64,000 bases of DNA, taken from contig CBDCSD010000001.1 in NCBI GenBank assembly GCA_965221345.1, forward strand, positions 992,001 through 1,056,000. The letters are read 5' to 3'. Positions 51,289 to 60,492 of the stretch are shown one piece after another (position 1 is the stretch's first letter; every line of letters begins with the position of its first letter). The stretch is from Bin5 sp965221345. GTDB lineage: Bacteria; Chloroflexota; Anaerolineae; Caldilineales; Caldilineaceae. Below the pieces are notes generated by a model that saw only the letters and a list, made by a program, of their open reading frames with translations, did no database searches and had not been told where the DNA came from. The translations under genes were made by a program, and so were the position numbers.

Positions 51289-52830
51289 CTACCCCTCCTC
51301 AAACCAGAACGAGTAGAAACTCGCGTTGCGCAACTGGAAGCGCAGCCGCACCTCCTGCCCCTCCCGCATCTCCGCATCACCCTGCGACCAGATGACCCGC
51401 GCATCCGTCTGATCCCCGTTCACCGGCACTGAAGTTGCCAGCTCCGATCCGTCTGCGCCGAGGACCTGCGCCCTCAGTTCGCCCCCAGCAGCGTCCACAT
51501 TGACATCCAAAGAACGCCCGGTCCACCGAAACGGATTCGTGATCAGTTCCCCTTCATCCTCCCCCGCGTCAAGCGAGACGAAGCCGTCGCGCCGCAGCAC
51601 CGCCAGACAGACCGCGCCTTGGTCGCGAAATTTCAAACTCGCGATGGCATACGAGCGGATGCCCGTGTAGTAAAACCAGAGTTCCTCCCCGCGCGGCACG
51701 GGCTCGGCCGGTTGGCCCAGGCACAGGGTATCGTATGCGCCGCTGTCAATACGCGAGGGGGTGAGAAAGGGCTGCCTGTCTCCCACTCGCTCCCAGGACC
51801 GTAGATCGCGGCTGCTCAACATCTGAATGTGCCATATGCCTGTCCAGTCACCTCCGCGTCGAACGGTCGAAAGGATCGGTTCCGGCAGGTCCATTTCGTC
51901 GAAACCGGGCCACTCCTTGGGGAGTCGGGCGCTGCGGTAAAACATCATCGCCAGACCCACATACAGCCCTTCGTAGCGGAACACGGACAGGTTGTAGACC
52001 TGGGCATTGTACGTTTCGGGCACGTTGAACTCGGGCTGGCGGCGAGTGGGGTCGGCCAGTGTCTCTTCGATAGCCAATCGCCCGATCTCCTGGTCCCGTT
52101 CATCGGCGAAAAAGCTCATTTCCGGGGCGGTCCAATTGGCGAAGTCCGTGCTTGTGCTCAGCGACGCCGCCCTGCTGTTGTGGCCGGCCTCGTCGCCGGG
52201 AATGTGCGGAGCGTCCGGCGGAAGGAAGATTGGGCCGGCATGCTTGGTCTTGAGGATGAAGAGTCGCTCCTGTTCATCATAGTTCAAGCTGTGCGTGTCC
52301 TGGCTTGGCACGGACGGCGCCTCGTCCAGCCCTGTCCAACGCATCCCGTCCGGCGAGACCGCAAAGCCGACGTCGTGGGTCCGGGAACCAAAGGTTGCCG
52401 ATTTGTAACGGCGGGCGGGATCCGGGTCGACCGGATCATAGACGACGGTCGCCGGCCCTTCCCTGTGGCCCCGCAGCTCGTAGTCCACAAAGTGATTCGC
52501 ACGCGAGCCGCGGTATTCGACCTGGTTCATCACCGGCTTGTACCAATGCAGGCCGTCATCGCTCTCAAAGTAGCCGCTTGCACTGATTGTGGTTGGAGAA
52601 CTGCACCACAGTTGCCACACATTGCGGTCTGCATCCCAGATCGGCGCGCTGTGCGTCTGGATCGAGTGCTGCTCGCGGCCCGACAGCCCCGGCTCCGGGC
52701 GGATAACCGCTCCCTTCTTGTCCGGTTGGCGCACCGTTCGGCTCAGCCCGTCAAGGCTCTCGATTCCGTGATCGTCAAGGAAGAGCTGGCGTTGGCCGCT
52801 GGGAATGTGATAGGTATCCTGGTTATTCAT
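51289..52830 (-). CDS. Glycosidase-like five-bladed propeller family protein, paralog 6
   Basis: A 513-residue member placed between the OppC-like and OppD-like genes of transport set 2; ATG 52830 follows GGAGG. It starts PSGQRQLFLDDHGIESLDG, has SGYFESDDGLHWYKPVMN and GFAVSPDGMRWTGLDEA strands, and closes VRLRFQLRNASFYSFWF. No signal peptide. Its insertion inside the transporter operon is the strongest local hint that these proteins process the solute brought in by these ABC systems. Confidence 0.78.
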   Translation of the reverse strand: MNNQDTYHIPSGQRQLFLDDHGIESLDGLSRTVRQPDKKGAVIRPEPGLSGREQHSIQTHSAPIWDADRNVWQLWCSSPTTISASGYFESDDGLHWYKPVMNQVEYRGSRANHFVDYELRGHREGPATVVYDPVDPDPARRYKSATFGSRTHDVGFAVSPDGMRWTGLDEAPSVPSQDTHSLNYDEQERLFILKTKHAGPIFLPPDAPHIPGDEAGHNSRAASLSTSTDFANWTAPEMSFFADERDQEIGRLAIEETLADPTRRQPEFNVPETYNAQVYNLSVFRYEGLYVGLAMMFYRSARLPKEWPGFDEMDLPEPILSTVRRGGDWTGIWHIQMLSSRDLRSWERVGDRQPFLTPSRIDSGAYDTLCLGQPAEPVPRGEELWFYYTGIRSYAIASLKFRDQGAVCLAVLRRDGFVSLDAGEDEGELITNPFRWTGRSLDVNVDAAGGELRAQVLGADGSELATSVPVNGDQTDARVIWSQGDAEMREGQEVRLRFQLRNASFYSFWFEEG

Positions 52831-52890
52831 TTAGAGCGTCCTCCAGGCGTAGCGATGTAGCTTCTCTTTCCTTTGCACTCTTTCCTCAAG

Positions 52891-53856
52891 CTAGCTCTGG
52901 ATCTGCCGCGGGTTGAGCGCGTCATTCAAACCGTCGCCCAGGAAGTTGAATCCAAATACACAGATGGCCAGCACAAGGCTGGGCATTGCCACCAGATGAG
53001 GATAGACGCTCCATTGCAACATATTTTCGACGATCATCCTGCCCCAACTCGCGCCGGGGGGCTGGATGCCCAACCCCAGATAGCTCAACGATGATTCCGC
53101 CACCATGGCGCCGCCGATACTGGCGCTGACCGCCACGATCAACGGACCGATCGCATTGGGAATCAAGTGGATCGCCATGATCCGCCAGCCGGGCGCGCCC
53201 ATGGCGACCTGGGCCTTGATAAACTCTCGCTCGCGCAGGGAGAGGATCTGGCCGCGTACGAGCCTGGCCAGTCCCGGCCAACTGATCAGGCTGATCGCGC
53301 CGAGTACGACCAAATAGTTGATCATCAAAGTATTTTGCAGGAATTCATACCCTGTTCGTTCGTACAGCCATTGTGCGACCAGGGCCACCGGTCTGCGCAT
53401 GGTTGCGTTCACAAAGGCGGCCAGCAGCAGCGAGGGGAAAGCCATCAGGATGTCGGTAAAGCGCATGATCACCATGTCGACAATGCCGCCCATATAGGCC
53501 GAGAGCGTGCCCAGGGCAAGTCCCATCACCGTGTTGATTACGGTTACGAAGACGGCGACCAAGACAGCTGTGCGCGCCCCTTGCAGGATGCGGCTGAGCA
53601 TATCCCGCCCGACTTCGTCGGTACCCATGGGATGTTCAAGAGACGGCGACTGCGCAAGTGCTCTCATGTCGATGTAAGTATGATCATGGGGGGCCAAGGC
53701 GGGGCCGAAGATTCCCAGGAACAGGGTGAGTACCGCGATCACCAGCCCGATGACGGCCATCTTGTTGCGCTGAAAGCGGGCCCAGGCATCCAGCCACAGG
53801 TTGCGCGCCGGCATCATCTCGTCAAGAAGATCCGGACTCCCTAATGCCTGTGTCAT
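52891..53856 (-). CDS. Dipeptide-type ABC permease, OppC/DppC-like (set 2)
   Basis: A 321-residue permease; GAGAGAG precedes ATG 53856. First helix KMAVIGLVIAVLTLFLGIFG, the loop HPMGTDEVGRDMLSRILQGA and EAA segment KAQVAMGAPGWRIMAIHLIP are typical of OppC. About six helices. Separated from the OppB-like gene by 120 bases with no clear hairpin. Confidence 0.9.
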   Translation of the reverse strand: MTQALGSPDLLDEMMPARNLWLDAWARFQRNKMAVIGLVIAVLTLFLGIFGPALAPHDHTYIDMRALAQSPSLEHPMGTDEVGRDMLSRILQGARTAVLVAVFVTVINTVMGLALGTLSAYMGGIVDMVIMRFTDILMAFPSLLLAAFVNATMRRPVALVAQWLYERTGYEFLQNTLMINYLVVLGAISLISWPGLARLVRGQILSLREREFIKAQVAMGAPGWRIMAIHLIPNAIGPLIVAVSASIGGAMVAESSLSYLGLGIQPPGASWGRMIVENMLQWSVYPHLVAMPSLVLAICVFGFNFLGDGLNDALNPRQIQS

Positions 53857-53976
53857 CGCTCTCTCGCAAGCTGCAACTCGCCTTGGTAGGAGTTGATCTC
53901 TGAGTAAGGTCTATCTGATGTGCAATTAAGTGTAGGCCGCTGACGACGCACGACCAACCATCTGCCACTGCCGTTC

Positions 53977-54918
53977 CTACTCGTACCGCACGCGCGGATC
54001 GAGCACGCCATAGAGCAGGTCCGTAATTAGATTCGATACGATTACCAAAACTGCGCCAATGAGGGTCGTGGCCATGATGATATTGTAATCGTTGGCCGTC
54101 AGCCCCCGAACAGTCATATAGCCGTAGCCGGGGATAGCAAAAGCCGACTCGACGAAAAGTGATCCTGTAATCATTCCGCTTACGGCCAACCCCAGAAACG
54201 TAACTGTCGAGATCAGGCCGTTCTTCACAACATGCCGCAGGATCACCAGCCGTTCGGGCAGCCCTTTGGCGCGGGCAGTGCGGACGTAGTCCTGGCTCAA
54301 TACCTCAATCAGCCCATTGCGCGTCATGCGGATCGGTCCGATCCAGCCGGTGACCGAAAAGAGAAGAATGGGCAGGATCGCCTTGGCGCTGAAAATTCCA
54401 TCCCAGCCTAGAGTACTGGGCAGCAGCTTGAGCCAGAGAATCACCACGATTATCAAAAGGGGGGCGAGGACAAAGATCGGAAAAGAGTTGACAAACAGCG
54501 CCGAACCGACGATAAGGTGATCAACCCACGTGTTCTGCTTGAGCGCGGCCAGCGTACCCAGCAACATGCCCCCTATGGTCAGGATAACGAAAGCGGCCGC
54601 CCCCAACTGGAGCGAGATAGGCAGCCGGTAGGCGATCGTGGGACCGATGTCGGTGCGGGTTGCAAAGCTCTTCCCAAAATCACCACGCAGGATCTTCCCC
54701 ACCCAATCTCCCCACTGCACCAGGAACGGGCGGTTCAGTCCGTAGATCTCGCGCAGGCGTTCGATCGTCTCCTGGTCGGCCAACCGGGGATTGACGCGCA
54801 TAACCTGGGTCTGAATCGGGTCGCCCGGCCCCAGATAACCCATGGTAAAAGTGATGAACAGGATCGCCACCACCGTAGGAAAGATGAGCAGCAGACGTTT
54901 TATAGTATACGCCAACAT
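53977..54918 (-). CDS. Dipeptide-type ABC permease, OppB/DppB-like (set 2)
   Basis: A 313-residue permease from ATG 54918. N-terminal TIKRLLLIFPTVVAILFITF and EAA loop TARAKGLPERLVILRHVVK are typical of OppB. It lacks the extended periplasmic stretch seen in the set 1 protein. A hairpin lies in the 76-base leader to the binding-protein gene. About six membrane helices. Confidence 0.9.
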   Translation of the reverse strand: MLAYTIKRLLLIFPTVVAILFITFTMGYLGPGDPIQTQVMRVNPRLADQETIERLREIYGLNRPFLVQWGDWVGKILRGDFGKSFATRTDIGPTIAYRLPISLQLGAAAFVILTIGGMLLGTLAALKQNTWVDHLIVGSALFVNSFPIFVLAPLLIIVVILWLKLLPSTLGWDGIFSAKAILPILLFSVTGWIGPIRMTRNGLIEVLSQDYVRTARAKGLPERLVILRHVVKNGLISTVTFLGLAVSGMITGSLFVESAFAIPGYGYMTVRGLTANDYNIIMATTLIGAVLVIVSNLITDLLYGVLDPRVRYE

Positions 54919-54944
54919 AGCATTGAGGCCCGGTCAGTGTAGTT

Positions 54945-54976
54945 GACGCCGGCCCCGGATGCCTGGAGCCGGCGTC
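54945..54976 (-). promoter_or_regulatory. Hairpin between binding-protein and permease genes (set 2)
   Basis: GACGCCGGC at 54945-54953 pairs perfectly with GCCGGCGTC at 54968-54976; a further two pairs can form inside after one mismatch. No T-run follows on the coding strand. Position and strength match the hairpins at the other three junctions. Confidence 0.7.
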
Positions 54977-54994
54977 TATCAGAACGCAATCCTT

Positions 54995-56713
54995 CTAGCG
55001 TTCAGCGACAAAGACGATATTTTCCAGTCCAACTACGAAGAATCCGGTTCGCGGCACCAAGGCATTCTTGATCCACGGTTTGACCAGGAATACGCGCCGC
55101 TGGTCGAACAGGGGCACGTAGTGGAAGTCCTCGTTCACCGCGTCCTCGGCTGCGTTGATGGCATCGCAGTAGTTCGGATCATTCGGTGTAAGGCCATCCA
55201 ACTGCGCCACCAGCTCGTCGATGTGCGCGTAGGCTTCTCGCTGTTCCTCGCATTCGGGGCACTTACTCTCGCAGATTTCGACGCCCTCTACGCCGCACAT
55301 AACCGGCCCGTCTGACGGCCCGTAGGACTTCAGATACTCGATCGGATTGAGGTCGGAGTAGCCGTCACTGACCCGGCCCAGGTGGACCGTCTTTTCGAAC
55401 TCGGCGTCCCAGGCGCCCATCTGGTGCAGATTGACGTTGACCCCCAACGTCTGGGACCACATCTGCTGGTAGAGCTGGGCGATCTTGGCGGGCAGGATGT
55501 CCTTCTGCCAGTAGCGGACGTTGATAGGCGGCAAATTTTCGGGTCCGCCGTACTTGGACTGGGCCAGCTCCTGAACCGCCAACTCAGGATCGTAGGTCCA
55601 CGGGCGCTTCTCTTGATAGCAGTCGAAGACCGGCGGCAGGATCTGGTACACGGGCAGCTGCCCTGGCGCATCGGCCAGCAGCGTCTCCGCCACCAGGTCG
55701 TAGTCGATCGCATGGATGAACGCCTTGCGCACGTTGATGTCGTCAAACGGAGGCTTGTTTGACTTGACCACCAGCACGTACCAGCCGCCGGTCGGATCCC
55801 ACAGCAGATCATTGGCCGACGGCGTGTCCTTGAACTGGTCCCACATCCCCGGCTCCATGCCCATGAAGTCGAATTCGTCGTTGAGATAGGCCAGGATGCG
55901 GCTGCCGCGGTCCTCAATGTAAGGTGTGAACTCGATCTCGTCGATTTGGGGCGTCACATCTCCCCACCAGGTGGGGCTGCGCACGAGCAGAGCCGTGCCT
56001 GCCTCGGTATCGTACTCCTGGTACATGAAGGGGCCGGCGCCGATCATGGTCTCGTGAAAATCTGAGGGGTCCGGGTTTTCCAGCACGGGCTCCGGCTTGA
56101 AGAAGAACATGTTCGGATGGTTCAGCCGGCTAAAGACCTGCGGCTTGGAGCGCGTGAACTCCAGCACGAAAGTATGATCGTCCGGGGCCTTGATTCCCGG
56201 AATGTCGGGCGCGACGCCCGGCTCCCCGTTTGTCCAGGCCTCGTTTTCGCCGACCACGGCGTTGAGCAAGTAGTGGGCGCCGCCCCACCCGCACTGTAAC
56301 TCCGGAATGTAGCGGATTTCCCAGGCTCGTTTCAACTGGCCAGCGGTAACTGGCGTGCCGTCCGACCAGACTGCCCTGGGATCGATGTGGAACGTCCAGG
56401 TTGAGAAGTCCTCGTTCGCTTCCCAACTGGCTGCCATACCGGGTGCATAATCCTGGCCATCATCGGTGAAGTTGATGAGAGGCCAGAAGACCAGGCGTGT
56501 GGCCTGGGCTACGCCAAAGTCGCAAGTCGTCGGGAACCCGGCGTTCGGCACGCCCATAAACCGCATCCGCTGTACCTCGGCCGGCGTGTCATAGCTGGGC
56601 GGAGCGGCCATTGTTTCCTCTGGCGCGGCCGCCGGCATACAGCCCTGCAACAAGAGGGCCAGGGAGAGGACGAACAGGAACAAATAGGTCAAGCTACCTC
56701 TGTGTCTCTTCAT
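54995..56713 (-). CDS. Dipeptide-type ABC solute-binding lipoprotein (set 2)
   Basis: A 572-residue family-5 binding protein; AAGGAGAAC precedes ATG 56713. Sec signal peptide with lipobox LLQGC, then a short Pro/Ala linker. Landmarks include TWTFHIDPRAVWSDGTPVTA, the conserved WSDG.PVT motif of the family, and VRKAFIHAIDYDLVAETLL. Two Cys pairs near 480-493 (CGVEGVEICESKCPEC) are unusual for this family and might form disulfides. It is separated by 70 bases from the MalG-like gene upstream. Confidence 0.92.
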   Translation of the reverse strand: MKRHRGSLTYLFLFVLSLALLLQGCMPAAAPEETMAAPPSYDTPAEVQRMRFMGVPNAGFPTTCDFGVAQATRLVFWPLINFTDDGQDYAPGMAASWEANEDFSTWTFHIDPRAVWSDGTPVTAGQLKRAWEIRYIPELQCGWGGAHYLLNAVVGENEAWTNGEPGVAPDIPGIKAPDDHTFVLEFTRSKPQVFSRLNHPNMFFFKPEPVLENPDPSDFHETMIGAGPFMYQEYDTEAGTALLVRSPTWWGDVTPQIDEIEFTPYIEDRGSRILAYLNDEFDFMGMEPGMWDQFKDTPSANDLLWDPTGGWYVLVVKSNKPPFDDINVRKAFIHAIDYDLVAETLLADAPGQLPVYQILPPVFDCYQEKRPWTYDPELAVQELAQSKYGGPENLPPINVRYWQKDILPAKIAQLYQQMWSQTLGVNVNLHQMGAWDAEFEKTVHLGRVSDGYSDLNPIEYLKSYGPSDGPVMCGVEGVEICESKCPECEEQREAYAHIDELVAQLDGLTPNDPNYCDAINAAEDAVNEDFHYVPLFDQRRVFLVKPWIKNALVPRTGFFVVGLENIVFVAER

Positions 56714-56783
56714 CGTGCGTTCTCCTTGTGTAGAGTATGGAGTTGAAAAAACTTACTGCGGACGTTTCCAGATTGTCTCCACC

Positions 56784-57632
56784 TTACCCCTTGATGGCTC
56801 CCATCGTCAGCCCGCCGGCCAGGAAGCGCTGTACGACGAGGGCCAGCAGGAGAACCGGAAGAGTGACGACGGTAGCCGCCGCGCACAAAGCGCCCCAATT
56901 CACTTGGCCATACGTCAGGAAGTTGTATACGGCCAGTGGCAGCGTCATCGTCTTCGAGCCGCCCAGGATGAGTACGAAGATGAAGTTGTTCCACGAGGAG
57001 ATGAAGCTGAGGATCGCCACCGCCGTGATGCCGGGCAGGCTGAGCGGGATCATGATGCGGATCATCGTGCCCAACTGTGAACAGCCGTCGATCAGCGCCG
57101 CGTCGAGTAGCTCGCTCGGCACGTCCTCGAAGAAGCCGATCATAACCCACATGATGAGCGGCAACACCGTCAGAATGTGGGTGATCACAATGCCTGAGTG
57201 GGTGTCCAACAATCCCAGCCGCTTGTAAACGATGAAAAGGGGGACGAGAAAGGTGATCCCCGGCAGCATGCGCACCACCAGCAACGCCAGCGCCAGGCCC
57301 GTCTGCTTGTACTTGGCGATGCTGTAGGCGGCTGGCAGCCCCACCAGGAGCGACAGCCCGACCGAGCTGACCGCGATGGTCAGGCTGTTGAACAGGTATT
57401 TTGCAAACGGATTACGGCGAAAGACCTCGCCATAGTGCTCCAATGTCGGGATGAAGAACCATACCGGCGGGTCCTTGATGATCAGCAGGTTCGGCTTGAA
57501 CGAGGAGGCGAACATGAAGAAGAAGATAAACAGAAAGAATACCAGAAAAATTGCCAGGATTATCCAGAACAGGAAGTCCTGTATCCACCTCGTTTTCCTC
57601 ATTCCCATAGTCCTGAGAGAAAGTCTGTTCAT
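56784..57632 (-). CDS. Sugar-type ABC permease, MalG-like (set B)
   Basis: A 282-residue CUT1 permease. ATG 57632 is used; the frame extends to 57671 but overlaps the partner's stop. About six helices; EAA motif LLDAALIDGCSQLGTMIRIMI. A long poly-hydrophobic first helix with FLVFFLFIFFFMFASSF is notable. It pairs with the MalF-like protein at 57658. Confidence 0.9.
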   Translation of the reverse strand: MNRLSLRTMGMRKTRWIQDFLFWIILAIFLVFFLFIFFFMFASSFKPNLLIIKDPPVWFFIPTLEHYGEVFRRNPFAKYLFNSLTIAVSSVGLSLLVGLPAAYSIAKYKQTGLALALLVVRMLPGITFLVPLFIVYKRLGLLDTHSGIVITHILTVLPLIMWVMIGFFEDVPSELLDAALIDGCSQLGTMIRIMIPLSLPGITAVAILSFISSWNNFIFVLILGGSKTMTLPLAVYNFLTYGQVNWGALCAAATVVTLPVLLLALVVQRFLAGGLTMGAIKG

Positions 57633-57657
57633 GTTGTCTGCTTTGTAGCGTGGCAGT

Positions 57658-58671
57658 TCAGAGCCATGCACGCTGCCGCAATCTGATCAAGACCGCGCTG
57701 ATGACCAGAATGATCAACATGAAGACGAGGATCACAGCCGAGCCATAGCCCAGATCGTAAAACTCGAACGCGGTCAGGTAGGAGTAGATATGCAGCGTCT
57801 CGCTTCTTCTGCCCGGCCCGCCAGCCGTCATGATCCAGATGGCATCGAATACTTTCAGCGTATCGATCGTACGGAAGAGCAGGGCGACAACGATGGCCGG
57901 TTTCAGCAGCGGCAGCGTTATCTGAAAAAACTCCTGGATCTTGCTCGCCCCATCGATGCGCGCGGCCTCGAACGGCTCCGTCGGCAGCGAGCGCAGCCCC
58001 GCCAGCAGGATCAGCATCACGAACGGGACGCCGTGCCACGTATTGATCCAGACAAGGCTAGGGACCACGGAAGTATTGCCGGCCACCCACAGGCTCGGCG
58101 GCAGCCCCAGTACCTCCAGGAAATGGTTGAGTATGCCGATCGAAGGCTCCATCATGATCAGCCAAATCACCGATGTCGCCGTCGGCGTCGCCACCAGGGG
58201 CAGAAGGAATAGAGTACGGATGACGCCCAGGCCGCGAATAGTCCTGTTCAGCACGAGCGCCATGATCATCGCCAGGACCAGCTCCAGCATAAGGCTGGCC
58301 ACCGTGAAGTAGAGCGTTATCCAGAGCGCATTCAGGAATCTTTCGTCTGCGGTGAGCACCTCAACCAGGTTGGAGAAGCCGACAAAAGTAAAGCGGGTCA
58401 TCGTAACATTGACCCGCTGTAAGCTCAGCGTAAGTGTGTAAAAGAAGGGGTAGCCCATCAGCAGCAGGATTACGATGACCGCCGGCGCGGGCAGCACAAA
58501 CGCCAAGTTGCGGTCGATCAGCGCATAGGTGCGCCGCAACAGGCCCGCAGGCTTGGCACTCTCTGGCTCCTGCCGAACCTGCCAGTTGTCCTCACCCTCG
58601 ACGGGAGGCACCCGGGAACCACTCAAAGCCCGTCCAGTCTGCTCTGGTTCCGGCCCTGCTTTCTGCTGCAT
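57658..58671 (-). CDS. Sugar-type ABC permease, MalF-like (set B)
   Basis: A 337-residue permease. ATG 58671 is preferred because the upstream codons to 58710 lie in a hairpin. A charged N-terminal stretch of about 55 residues precedes the first helix (FVLPAPAVIVILLLMGYPFF). The EAA motif is FEAARIDGASKIQEFFQITLP. It forms the pore with the MalG-like partner. No matching ATPase gene is nearby. Confidence 0.9.
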   Translation of the reverse strand: MQQKAGPEPEQTGRALSGSRVPPVEGEDNWQVRQEPESAKPAGLLRRTYALIDRNLAFVLPAPAVIVILLLMGYPFFYTLTLSLQRVNVTMTRFTFVGFSNLVEVLTADERFLNALWITLYFTVASLMLELVLAMIMALVLNRTIRGLGVIRTLFLLPLVATPTATSVIWLIMMEPSIGILNHFLEVLGLPPSLWVAGNTSVVPSLVWINTWHGVPFVMLILLAGLRSLPTEPFEAARIDGASKIQEFFQITLPLLKPAIVVALLFRTIDTLKVFDAIWIMTAGGPGRRSETLHIYSYLTAFEFYDLGYGSAVILVFMLIILVISAVLIRLRQRAWL

Positions 58672-58696
58672 CGGCAACGCTCTCCGCAAGCTGAAA

Positions 58697-58726
58697 GTGG
58701 CCGGCGACACTCCTGCCGCCGGCCAC
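58697..58726 (-). promoter_or_regulatory. Hairpin between binding-protein and permease genes (set B)
   Basis: A perfect 10-bp inverted repeat, GTGGCCGGCG at 58697-58706 and CGCCGGCCAC at 58717-58726, with a 10-base loop. It begins 12 bases after the binding-protein stop. No T-run follows. It is the fourth such hairpin at a binding-protein/permease junction. Confidence 0.72.
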
Positions 58727-58737
58727 CGAACATATCC

Positions 58738-60129
58738 TTACTCCTCCTGCTCTTCCAGCATCTCCAAGAGCTCCTGCTGGCTCTTCTCAGCCGCGGCCCG
58801 GACATCGCCGCCTTCAATCGAGGTGACGATCACCTGCGCGATCGACTCGCGCGCCCGCATCAGGTTGATGATCGAAGGCGGGGCCGGCGGTGCAAAGTCG
58901 CCGATGGCCCGCGAGTCCAGCAATACCTGAACGTAGTCCAGATCGTCCTGGGTCGCCTGCGCCTTGTATTCCTCGTTATCATAGGTCGAGCGGCGCGGGA
59001 CAGCCCCCCCGTCAAGCACGTATTTGAGCATGCTCTCTTTGTTGGAGAGATATTGCAGCAGATACCAACTGGCTTCCTTTTTCAGGGACAGTCCGCCGAC
59101 CGTGATGCTCCACCCGCCGGCAGACGCGCTCTGGCCGTTGGGGCCAGCCGGCATCAGGAAGTACCCGATGTTGCCGGCGACAACCGATTTGCTCGGATCC
59201 TGGAAGTCCTTGCGGAAGACGGCGTCGTCGATGATCATGCCGGCCTTGCCCTGGCTGAAAATGTTGACCGCGCCGACATGGTCGATGTTGGGAGAACCGG
59301 GCGGGCCGTAGAGGCGCAGCAGGCGGCCGTAGAAATCAAAGGCGGCGATAGCCTCCTCCGAATCCATCAGCGGGACGCCGTCTTCGTCCTCCCACATGAT
59401 CCCCATTCCGCCCAGGAACCCTTTGAAGACCGAGGTCGGCACCGGTGGCTTGCCGCGCATCGTGATGCCGAAGACCTCCCCGCCGCTCATCTCCTGCACG
59501 GTATTGGCGGCGGCTTCGAGTTCTTCGAAAGTGGTTGGCGGCCCGTCGATGCCATACTCCTCGAACAGGTCGATGCGATAGTAACCGATCATCGCGCTCA
59601 TCTGCATCGGGATGGAAACCAGGCTGCCCCGCGACGAGTAGCCCTTCATCAGATAGTCGCGCCCCATGTCCCCCCACAGATCGTAGTCTTCATGGGTCAT
59701 GTTGGGGTCGTCGACCCAAGGGCCGATGTCATTGAGCCAGCCGGCATCGAACCAGACGTTCCTTTCCTCGGCGCCCGCGGGCAACTGGTAGACATCCATA
59801 TCCTCATTGCCCGCCATCAGCTCGACCCGGATCTTCTGAACCATCTGTGCCCACGGCAGGATCTCGGTGTTCACCTTGATGCCGGTCATCTCTTCAAACT
59901 TGGGCAGAATGGACAGCACGTGGTCGCTGAGCGGCTGCGTCTCGCCGACGTACCGCAGTTCAGTTCCGGCGTAACGCTGCCAGTCAAACCCTTCCATTTC
60001 AGCTGCAGCCTCGTCAGCGGCCGCGGGCGCGCCTGCAGGTGCAGCCGGCACGCAGGCAGTCAGGGCGGCCCCTGCCGTCCCCGCGCCGAGCAACTGCAAT
60101 AGCTGTCGACGACTGATGTGTGATCGCAT
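58738..60129 (-). CDS. Sugar-type ABC solute-binding Tat lipoprotein (set B)
   Basis: A 463-residue family-1 binding protein; AAGGAG precedes ATG 60129. Twin-Arg SRRQLLQLL and lipobox ALTAC mark Tat export and lipid attachment, followed by a Pro/Ala/Glu linker. The mature part carries ILPKFEEMTGIKVNTEILPW, typical of this family, and QGKAGMIIDDAVF. It heads the unit with the MalF- and MalG-like genes. C-terminal residues are strongly acidic (EMLEEQEE). Confidence 0.92.
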   Translation of the reverse strand: MRSHISRRQLLQLLGAGTAGAALTACVPAAPAGAPAAADEAAAEMEGFDWQRYAGTELRYVGETQPLSDHVLSILPKFEEMTGIKVNTEILPWAQMVQKIRVELMAGNEDMDVYQLPAGAEERNVWFDAGWLNDIGPWVDDPNMTHEDYDLWGDMGRDYLMKGYSSRGSLVSIPMQMSAMIGYYRIDLFEEYGIDGPPTTFEELEAAANTVQEMSGGEVFGITMRGKPPVPTSVFKGFLGGMGIMWEDEDGVPLMDSEEAIAAFDFYGRLLRLYGPPGSPNIDHVGAVNIFSQGKAGMIIDDAVFRKDFQDPSKSVVAGNIGYFLMPAGPNGQSASAGGWSITVGGLSLKKEASWYLLQYLSNKESMLKYVLDGGAVPRRSTYDNEEYKAQATQDDLDYVQVLLDSRAIGDFAPPAPPSIINLMRARESIAQVIVTSIEGGDVRAAAEKSQQELLEMLEEQEE

Positions 60130-60492
60130 GATAGTGTTCTCCTTCTCATAGTGGTTGGAACTACTCCTAATCCACGGGATCCGCTCTGTTCGTCTGGAAG
60201 AACTTGGCGCAACTAAAAAACCGATCCGTGAACTTCAATCTCTCAGTATGTCAACGATATTCTGCTGCAATCTCTGCGAGAAGCCCGAAATTTATAGAGG
60301 ATTTTCTTGGAGTATAGTTTCTTTGGCGCGGTCTGTCAAAGAGGATTTTTCCGTCCCCCCGTCGATCCTTTCTCAGGATTGGAGACATTCGACAGTTCGA
60401 GCTATCAGGCCGGCTACTGGTTTTCGCGCCGCTCTGACCGCCAACTGCAGTGGCCCCGAGAGGGTCTGGCCACTGCCCGGTTGGGCGACACG
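60130..60492. other. Intergenic space upstream of the set B binding protein
   Basis: This 363-base stretch lies between the aminotransferase stop and the binding-protein start, both on the minus strand. It must hold the promoter of the set B unit. A TTGACA hexamer is present on the minus strand at 60249-60254, but no acceptable -10 follows at 16-18 bases. Frames on the plus strand here lack ribosome sites and family features, so I call no gene. Confidence 0.4.
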
